Below, piece after piece: positions 32,195-37,490 of a stretch of 37,490 nucleotides of DNA. Every line of letters begins with the position of its first letter. Within the stretch, counting starts at the first letter, position 1. Source of the stretch: Gammaproteobacteria bacterium (lineage in GTDB: Bacteria; Pseudomonadota; Gammaproteobacteria; Steroidobacterales; Woeseiaceae); NCBI GenBank assembly GCA_009937445.1, contig JAACFM010000033.1, forward strand, positions 1 through 37,490, in the 5' to 3' direction. The position numbers and the translations under genes were made by a program. The notes below the pieces were generated by a model. That model searched no databases, was not told the DNA's origin, and saw only the letters and a list, made by a program, of their open reading frames with translations.

Positions 32195-32284
32195 TTCTTA
32201 CTCCTTATGTGATAAATAGAACATATATAGTATATTAATACGCTATATTATCCATAGATGGTCGTAAAAGACGATATATAGTTA
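32195..32284. promoter_or_regulatory. AT-rich divergent promoter region with palindrome
   Basis: This 90-bp interval is much richer in A+T than the surrounding sequence. It contains an 18-bp near-palindrome: TAG (32228-32230), TATTAATA (32233-32240) and CTA (32243-32245), symmetric around a central TTAA. Several TATA-like hexamers could serve either gene. It probably holds two divergent promoters and a regulator site. Confidence 0.5.
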
Positions 32285-32956
32285 ATGGGAAAATCGGTCA
32301 CATTTGACCTAAGGACGGGCATAGTCGCCCGGAGGCGAGAGATTATGGAGCAGATCAACGAATACCCGGGGCCCAGTCCAGATGACTACGCCAACGTTCT
32401 GGCACTGAATACAGAATTCATCAAAGCGGCATTTGACCTGAAGGGTCCGCAGCGAGGGCGGCTCGCCGCCACACCCTTCCTGTTGTTTTCATTTCGCGAG
32501 TTCGAGTCGGAGTGGTGGGACATGGCGCTGATTGACCAAGCTCAGGCGGATCTTTTGCCCGTTGCCGAACTGGACGACCCCGAGTTGAGACGTATTCAGA
32601 CGGCAGCTCTGAGTTTTCTCTGGCAACTTGCCCATCGCAACCCCTATGCGGTGCGCATAATAAGCGGTGCGACGGTGTCATGGTGCGAGAAGATCACTGA
32701 ACTGCCGCTGGTCACCTTGCTCGACCGAATGGGTTCACGGGGTGACCTGATGGAGTCACGAATAGACAGTCCCGACAAATTTTGCGAACGTCTGCTTTCT
32801 GATGGCACGAGTTCAAGACCAAAAGTTTGCAGGTCGTCCCAGTTAACTGCACTGCATTCATTGTTAACGCGACCAGGGTACGACAATTACGCGAGACTTC
32901 CGGCCGCCGCCTGCGCCATGCCGAAGCCGATGCGAGTGCAGGACAAGAAGAAGTAA
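32285..32956 (+). CDS. Conserved-looking protein of unknown function, divergent partner of the FlhC-like gene
   Basis: 223 residues; not recognised. It appears soluble and largely alpha-helical, with no signal or membrane segment. It has FLLFSFREFESEWWDMALIDQ and FLWQLAHRNPYAVRIISGATVSWCEKI blocks that look conserved (aromatic- and charge-patterned). The C-terminus is basic and ends in three lysines (QDKKK). It starts at the edge of the AT-rich divergent region shared with the FlhC-like gene, which suggests the two are regulated together or form a pair. An alternative start is the ATG at 32345. Confidence 0.65.
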   Translation: MGKSVTFDLRTGIVARRREIMEQINEYPGPSPDDYANVLALNTEFIKAAFDLKGPQRGRLAATPFLLFSFREFESEWWDMALIDQAQADLLPVAELDDPELRRIQTAALSFLWQLAHRNPYAVRIISGATVSWCEKITELPLVTLLDRMGSRGDLMESRIDSPDKFCERLLSDGTSSRPKVCRSSQLTALHSLLTRPGYDNYARLPAAACAMPKPMRVQDKKK

Positions 32957-32992
32957 CGGTCCGGATGCTGCGCGGTTACAATACGCGGCGTC

Positions 32993-33925
32993 ATGAATGC
33001 TCTAACAATAAAGAATCTGAAGAAAACCTACGATAACGGTAATCAAGCACTGAAAGGTATCGACCTCAGTGTTAAAGCCGGCGATTTTTATGCCTTGCTT
33101 GGGCCTAATGGCGCAGGCAAAACCACAGCGATCGGTATCGTTAGTTCCCTGGTTAACAAGACCGATGGTGTGGTCGAAATTTTCGGTCACGACATCAATA
33201 CCGATTTCGAAGCGGCAAAAGCCTGTCTTGGTTTGGTACCACAGGAAGTTAATCTCAACTTATGGGACACGGTTGGTAACATCGTCTCCAATCAGGCGGG
33301 TTACTACGGCATCGGCCGCAAGCTGGCTCGTCAACGCGTAGAGAAGTATTTGCGCGAACTGCGGCTATGGGATCGTCGCAACGATATCGCTCGCAGTCTG
33401 TCCGGTGGTATGAAGCGGCGCTTGATGATCGCGCGCGCGCTGGTGCATGAACCACGATTGCTGATTCTCGATGAGCCAACAGCGGGTGTCGACATTGAGA
33501 TACGACGTTCAATGTGGGAGTACCTGCAGAAAATTAACGCTGCGGGTACGACAATCATACTAACGACGCACTACCTCGAAGAAGCTGAGTCCCTGTGTCG
33601 CCACATCGGCATTATTGATGGTGGAAAAATAATAGAAGACGCGAAAATGAGCACCGTGCTTGGCAAGCTGCAAGGTCAGGTCTTGATTCTGAGTCTGGCC
33701 GACGATCTGCACGTGGCCCCTCTGCTGAATGGCTTTGTGACGCGATTGCGCGATGACAATGAGCTTGAGGTGGAAAAAGGCCCTGAGCACGATATCAATG
33801 ACCTGTTTGAACAACTGAGTATTCACGGGATCAGGGTAGTGAGTATGCGCAACAAAGCGAATCGCCTCGAAGAGTTGTTTCTGCGACTTGTCGACAGCAA
33901 ATCCAGTGCGGAAGATAGAGAATGA
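32993..33925 (+). CDS. yadG: ABC transporter ATP-binding protein (YadG-like)
   Basis: 310 residues. Walker A GPNGAGKTT (37-45), Q-loop VPQEVNLNL, signature LSGGM (136-140), Walker B LLILDEPTAGVD (156-167) and the H-loop TTHYLEEAE are complete. The C-terminal 80 residues form the extra domain common in DrrA/YadG-type exporters. Together with the next gene it forms an ABC-2 type exporter with unknown substrate. Its stop overlaps the permease start (ATGA). Confidence 0.94.
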   Translation: MNALTIKNLKKTYDNGNQALKGIDLSVKAGDFYALLGPNGAGKTTAIGIVSSLVNKTDGVVEIFGHDINTDFEAAKACLGLVPQEVNLNLWDTVGNIVSNQAGYYGIGRKLARQRVEKYLRELRLWDRRNDIARSLSGGMKRRLMIARALVHEPRLLILDEPTAGVDIEIRRSMWEYLQKINAAGTTIILTTHYLEEAESLCRHIGIIDGGKIIEDAKMSTVLGKLQGQVLILSLADDLHVAPLLNGFVTRLRDDNELEVEKGPEHDINDLFEQLSIHGIRVVSMRNKANRLEELFLRLVDSKSSAEDRE

Positions 33926-34695
33926 ATATTGCTCTGAACCTGGTGGCTGTGCGCACAGTTATTCGGAAAGAAATGTCTCGAGTCTTGCGAATCTGGGTGC
34001 AAACCATTGTTCCGCCTGCCATCACGATGACACTGTATTTCATAATATTTGGCAATCTGATCGGCCGACGAATCGGCACCATGGACGGGTTCGACTACAT
34101 GCAGTACATCGCGCCCGGACTGATCATGATGTCGGTAATTACCAACTCCTACGGAAACGTTGTGTCGTCATTCTTTGGTGCCAAGTTCACTGGCCATATT
34201 GAAGAGATGCTCATCTCACCGATGTCGAACGCCTCTATCATCATCGGTCACGTGGCGGGTGGTGTGCTGCGCGGATTGCTGGTTGGCTTGCTGGTGACGA
34301 TGATCGCTCTTTTCTTTACCCGTCTTGATGTTGCTCACCCGTTCATCATGGTCTCGGTCGTGCTGTTGTCATCCATCGTGTTTTCGCTGGCCGGGTTCAT
34401 CAATGCCGTGTTCGCGAGGAAATTCGACGATATTTCAATCGTGCCGACGTTTGTACTGACGCCGTTGACGTATCTGGGTGGCGTGTTCTATTCAATATCG
34501 ATGTTGCCTGAGTTTTGGCAGGGCGTATCGAAAGCAAACCCCATTCTGTACATGGTTAACGCGTTTCGTTTCGGGATTCTCGGCACATCCGATATTAGTA
34601 TCACGCACGCTTACACGATCCTCATTGGATTTGTTGTTGTGCTTTTTTCTGCCGCATTCTTTCTTATGAAGAAAGGTGTGGGGATACGCGAATAA
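33922..34695 (+). CDS. yadH: ABC-2 type transporter permease (YadH-like)
   Basis: 257 residues with six predicted membrane spans. The family segment YIAPGLIMMSVITNSYGNVVSSFFGAKFTGHIEEMLISPMS is characteristic of YadH. FVLTPLTYLGGVFYSISMLPEFWQ follows, with the final span near LIGFVVVLFSAAFFLMKKG. It makes the membrane channel for the YadG-like ATPase. Translation is coupled to yadG through an ATGA overlap and continues with 1 bp to the SRAP gene. Confidence 0.94.
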   Translation: MNIALNLVAVRTVIRKEMSRVLRIWVQTIVPPAITMTLYFIIFGNLIGRRIGTMDGFDYMQYIAPGLIMMSVITNSYGNVVSSFFGAKFTGHIEEMLISPMSNASIIIGHVAGGVLRGLLVGLLVTMIALFFTRLDVAHPFIMVSVVLLSSIVFSLAGFINAVFARKFDDISIVPTFVLTPLTYLGGVFYSISMLPEFWQGVSKANPILYMVNAFRFGILGTSDISITHAYTILIGFVVVLFSAAFFLMKKGVGIRE

Positions 34696-34696
34696 C

Positions 34697-35365
34697 ATGT
34701 GCGGTCGCTTCGCCTTTTATTCACCCAGTGAAGCGACGGCGGCGTTATTCGGTGTTGACGGGGCACTGGCAGTGGAGCCCCGGTATAACATTGCGCCAAC
34801 ACAATTCGTGGCAGCGATTCGAGAGAACCAGGACAAGCAACGTGAACTCACTATGCTGCGATGGGGGCTGGTTCCGTCCTGGGCCAAGGATCCCGCGATT
34901 GGTAATCGCATGATCAACGCTCGCGCGGAAACGGTTGCCGAAAAACCATCCTATCGCGCAGCCTTCAAACATCGCCGTTGTGTCGTCCTTGCGGACGGGT
35001 TTTATGAGTGGCATCGACAGGGCGATGTCAAAATACCGCACTATATTTCCCTATCAAGCGGTGAACCGTTTGGTTTGGCCGCATTGTGGGAGAGCTGGAC
35101 TGACAAGGTAAGCGGTGAGTCGCTCAATACGACGACATTAATCACGACGGCCGCCAATGACTTCATGCAGCCCCTGCATCATCGTATGCCGGTAATTCTG
35201 CAATCGGAAACGGCAGACGAATGGATGTCAGGCGCGAACGGATTTCTGCAAAATGTGGCTGAACGGACGCCAGCTATGCAGGCATGGCCCGTTGATAGGC
35301 GCGTTAACAACGCTCGTAATCAGGGTGAAGACTTAATCGTCGCCGACGGTGATGTCATGCGCTGA
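34697..35365 (+). CDS. yedK: SRAP family abasic-site DNA-protein crosslink protein (YedK/HMCES)
   Basis: 222 residues. It starts MCGRF, so Cys2 becomes the N-terminal residue that forms a thiazolidine crosslink with abasic DNA. Other catalytic residues are in place: Asn74 in MINARAET, Glu104 in GFYEW, and His161 in LHHRMP. It shields abasic sites in single-stranded DNA. It follows the permease by 1 bp, so it may be co-transcribed with the exporter. Its last 33 bp overlap the end of the convergent DegV-fusion gene. Confidence 0.94.
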   Translation: MCGRFAFYSPSEATAALFGVDGALAVEPRYNIAPTQFVAAIRENQDKQRELTMLRWGLVPSWAKDPAIGNRMINARAETVAEKPSYRAAFKHRRCVVLADGFYEWHRQGDVKIPHYISLSSGEPFGLAALWESWTDKVSGESLNTTTLITTAANDFMQPLHHRMPVILQSETADEWMSGANGFLQNVAERTPAMQAWPVDRRVNNARNQGEDLIVADGDVMR

Positions 35366-37174
35366 AATCGCCGGTCTGGTGGACACGATCAACGTACCCG
35401 GCCCACCGTGAACCCCCAGTGCGGTGCCCAGCGCACAGGTTTTGAGTTTCTCTATTGACGGGATTCTTTGTCGAAGCTCCCGCTCCAGTTCTGCCGCATC
35501 TTCCGGGCAGATCGCCTGGCCGATGCCGATCTCGATGCTCTCACCGTCTTTGACGTGCGAAGCTATGAATTTCGCAAATTTTACATTGCGATTGCGACCG
35601 CCCAGCAAGCAGCCACCAAGTCCAATTCTTCCGTCAGGCGTGACGCGGATAATCGGTATGATGCGGATCAGGTCGGCAACCGTTTTGACCCATTGAGGTA
35701 GCCGTCCACCACGAACGGCATAGCGCAGATCCTTGAGTAACGCGAAGGTTTTAACTTTGGGAACCTGGTCTTCGATAATGCGTACCGTCTCTTCGATACT
35801 CAGCCCGGCGACTGCGCACTCGGCGGCAAGGACCGTCAGCTGGCCTTGTCCCATCGATGCGTTAAGTGAGTCCACGACGTGGATTCGACCTTGCGCTTTG
35901 CTCCGTTTAGCGGCTGACTGAGCACCTTCAAAAGTGCCGCTGGCGGCAGAGGTTAATGTGATTGCCAACACGTCGTTGAAATGGCTCGCCAGAAACTGGA
36001 ACTGACGCCGAAAATCACCAGGCGCTGGTTGTGATGTCGTCGGGTGATGCGAGTTATTTTCCAGCTCTGCGTAAAACTCGTCTGACGTAATGCTGACCTT
36101 GTCGAGATATCCACGATCCCCGAATTGTATGCGACAAGGCACCATATGGATGTCCAGGCGTTCCATGTCTTCATCGGTGATGTCTGCACCGGAATCGGTG
36201 ATGACCGCAAATGATTGCGTTGAACGGTGTGTCGAGCTTTGCTGACGGTGCATGTCATCGGCCTTTTCACCGCTGAGTTCACCGAATTGTCGGGCAAGCT
36301 CGAAAACAGAGTCCGGGTCGTCAACATGAATATGAATCTTGGCTTTGCGCTTGCTGCCAGCGAGGACCAGCGAGTCACCCAGCGCGGCTAACGCTTCGCG
36401 GAGTTTGCGGCGCTTAATATTCGGCGCGGTCACCATGCACTCGGTACAGAACCGAAATCGCGACGTGTTGTCGGCTTCGGAGAACTCAACCGGTGGCGCA
36501 ATTTCGCTGAGTAATGCCGTATCGGGCATCGGCGTTATCAGGCCGTTACTGAGATAATCCACCATGCCGTTAATGAGTTCTGAAAAACCCATGGCGCCTG
36601 CATCGACGACGCCCGCTTTCTTCAATACGGCGAGCTGGTTCGGCGTATTCGCAAGCGCCTCATCAACGGCCAGTCTGGCTTCCTCTATCACCAGGGAAAA
36701 CTGGCGATCCGGAGTCGAGCTTGTTTGCTGGGCAACGCTGCGTGCGAAAGCTTCGACGACCGAAAGGATGGTTCCTTCGCGCGGTTTCGACAGTGCGTCA
36801 TGCGCGTATTCCGAGCCCAGTGTGACGGCCTTGCCGAACGTGTAGATCGTAAATCGCGTGATCTCGCCGGCTGAATCGCTCATTCCCTGGAAAAACTGCG
36901 CAATGATTGCGCCGGAGTTGCCACGAGCGCCATCCAGCAATGCGTCGGCCACAGCTGCCAGCAGGTTTCCAAGGTGCTTTTCCGTGTCCGCCTGGAGAAC
37001 CCCAAGGGCAGAACTCAGCGACAGACTGAGGTTTGTACCCGTATCGCTATCGGCGACCGGAAAAACATTGATTCGATTCAGCAGTTCCTGCTGACCGATT
37101 ACCCGGTGTATTCCGGATACCAGGGCCAGCGCGAGGCGTTCGCCATCAACCGATTCGCCAGCAAGCTCACTCAA
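35333..37174 (-). CDS. DhaL (DAK2)-DegV fusion, fatty-acid kinase-like
   Basis: 613 residues with two modules. Residues 1-210 are a DhaL-type ATP-binding domain: LLNRINVFPVADSDTGTNL (Asp42, Asp44, Asp ligands for Mg) and LLDGARGNSGAIIAQFFQG. A middle domain (about 230-320) has CTECMV and IHIHVDDPDSVFELA, as in FakA. Residues 325-613 are a DegV/EDD domain starting SFAVITDSGADI, which binds a fatty acid as FakB. In Gram-positives FakA and FakB are separate; here kinase and fatty acid carrier are joined in one chain. The start is TTG at 37172-37174; an in-frame stop lies seven codons upstream. It follows the gspB-like gene by 15 bp. Confidence 0.9.
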   Translation of the reverse strand: MSELAGESVDGERLALALVSGIHRVIGQQELLNRINVFPVADSDTGTNLSLSLSSALGVLQADTEKHLGNLLAAVADALLDGARGNSGAIIAQFFQGMSDSAGEITRFTIYTFGKAVTLGSEYAHDALSKPREGTILSVVEAFARSVAQQTSSTPDRQFSLVIEEARLAVDEALANTPNQLAVLKKAGVVDAGAMGFSELINGMVDYLSNGLITPMPDTALLSEIAPPVEFSEADNTSRFRFCTECMVTAPNIKRRKLREALAALGDSLVLAGSKRKAKIHIHVDDPDSVFELARQFGELSGEKADDMHRQQSSTHRSTQSFAVITDSGADITDEDMERLDIHMVPCRIQFGDRGYLDKVSITSDEFYAELENNSHHPTTSQPAPGDFRRQFQFLASHFNDVLAITLTSAASGTFEGAQSAAKRSKAQGRIHVVDSLNASMGQGQLTVLAAECAVAGLSIEETVRIIEDQVPKVKTFALLKDLRYAVRGGRLPQWVKTVADLIRIIPIIRVTPDGRIGLGGCLLGGRNRNVKFAKFIASHVKDGESIEIGIGQAICPEDAAELERELRQRIPSIEKLKTCALGTALGVHGGPGTLIVSTRPAISAHDITVGDD

Positions 37175-37189
37175 GGCGCCGACCCGTCA

Positions 37190-37490
37190 CTATTCACGCG
37201 GCAACAAGAAGTGTTGTCCGTCGTGGTGTAACACGACACCATTGGGAGTGATTTCCGCGACGACAGGTCCTTCATCCAGTTGCGAGCCTTCGCGCAATTT
37301 CGACATGTTAATAAACACGAATCGATCTTCGGGCTCGGGACTGAAGACATGAATGTCCAGATGCAGATCCGGAATGTCAGTTGATCCGGCGGCACGGACT
37401 TCCTGAATGGTCGGATAGAGACTACTTGCGGGCACAGCGGCGGGGTCCTGCGAAATCAGCACCGACCTGATAGGTTCCTGCACGGTCTTT
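37190..37490 (-). CDS. gspB: General secretion pathway protein B-like (GspB C-terminal domain), 5' end cut by window
   Basis: At least 99 codons run in from the right edge of the window without a start codon that must be used. The sequence LHLDIHVFSPEPEDRFVFINMSKLREGSQL and GPVVAEITPNGVVLHHDGQHFLLPRE is the conserved C-terminal domain of GspB (type II secretion assembly factor). GspB works with GspA to insert the GspD secretin through the peptidoglycan. Only the C-terminal domain is visible; the transmembrane N-terminus lies outside. The gene is upstream of the DegV fusion on the same strand. Confidence 0.85.
   Translation of the reverse strand, partial: KTVQEPIRSVLISQDPAAVPASSLYPTIQEVRAAGSTDIPDLHLDIHVFSPEPEDRFVFINMSKLREGSQLDEGPVVAEITPNGVVLHHDGQHFLLPRE

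Noticed and set aside
1-37490. CRISPR arrays, tRNA or rRNA genes, prophage or integrase genes
   Set aside because: No regularly spaced repeats, cloverleaf-like sequence, rRNA blocks, integrase or phage structural genes were seen.

Overview
The window is typical gammaproteobacterial chromosome of moderate GC content. The gene order cytochrome c4 - dsbA next to engB, sRNA and polA, the polA-linked LptM lipoprotein, GspB and a large TonB-dependent receptor suggest a marine Xanthomonadales/Chromatiales-like lineage (Woeseia- or Steroidobacter-like). That placement is inferred from gene content only; there is no rRNA or tRNA in the window.

Layout. 1-7015: an amino-acid catabolism block. Leucine dehydrogenase, the branched-chain 2-oxoacid dehydrogenase subunits E1alpha, E1beta and E2, and a DgcN-type D-glutamate N-acetyltransferase (cut by the window edge) form one leftward operon. 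A divergent Lrp/AsnC regulator and a convergent isoaspartyl peptidase/asparaginase follow. 7406-10177: a TonB-dependent receptor with a strong terminator. A decayed 700-bp IS256-family element sits inside the T-tract of that terminator. 10942-12455: two small exported proteins and a roughly 530-bp stretch with no supported gene. 12456-17521: a DUF885 zinc peptidase, an L,D-transpeptidase, a DsbA-like lipoprotein, cytochrome c4 and the GTPase EngB. 17522-17721: a structured intergenic region that looks like a polA-linked small RNA. 17722-20603: polA and lptM.

20675-28727 is the most interesting part: a tightly overlapping leftward arginine operon, argR-argG-X-argC-argD-argF'-argB-argH. ArgG, ArgF' and ArgH resemble the Bacteroidetes-type enzymes, and ArgF' belongs to the N-acyl-L-ornithine carbamoyltransferases. 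The operon has no GNAT-type N-acetylglutamate synthase, no ArgJ, and no M20 (ArgE-like) deacylase. In place of an acyltransferase gene it has X, a 351-residue P-loop protein whose C-terminal domain resembles the DUF1611/DgcN fold. DgcN is a glutamate N-acetyltransferase (D-isomer), so X is a good candidate for an undescribed enzyme that starts acylated arginine biosynthesis. argC carries an apparent frameshift near its 5' end. A perfect 13-bp inverted repeat in front of argR is the likely ArgR operator.

28852-37490: a carboxylesterase, a TANGO2-like NRDE protein, NudC, MscL, an orphan FlhC-like regulator divergent from an unknown gene across an AT-rich region, a YadG/YadH-like ABC exporter, a SRAP DNA-protein crosslink protein, a fused DhaL-DegV (FakA-FakB-like) protein, and the end of a GspB-like gene.
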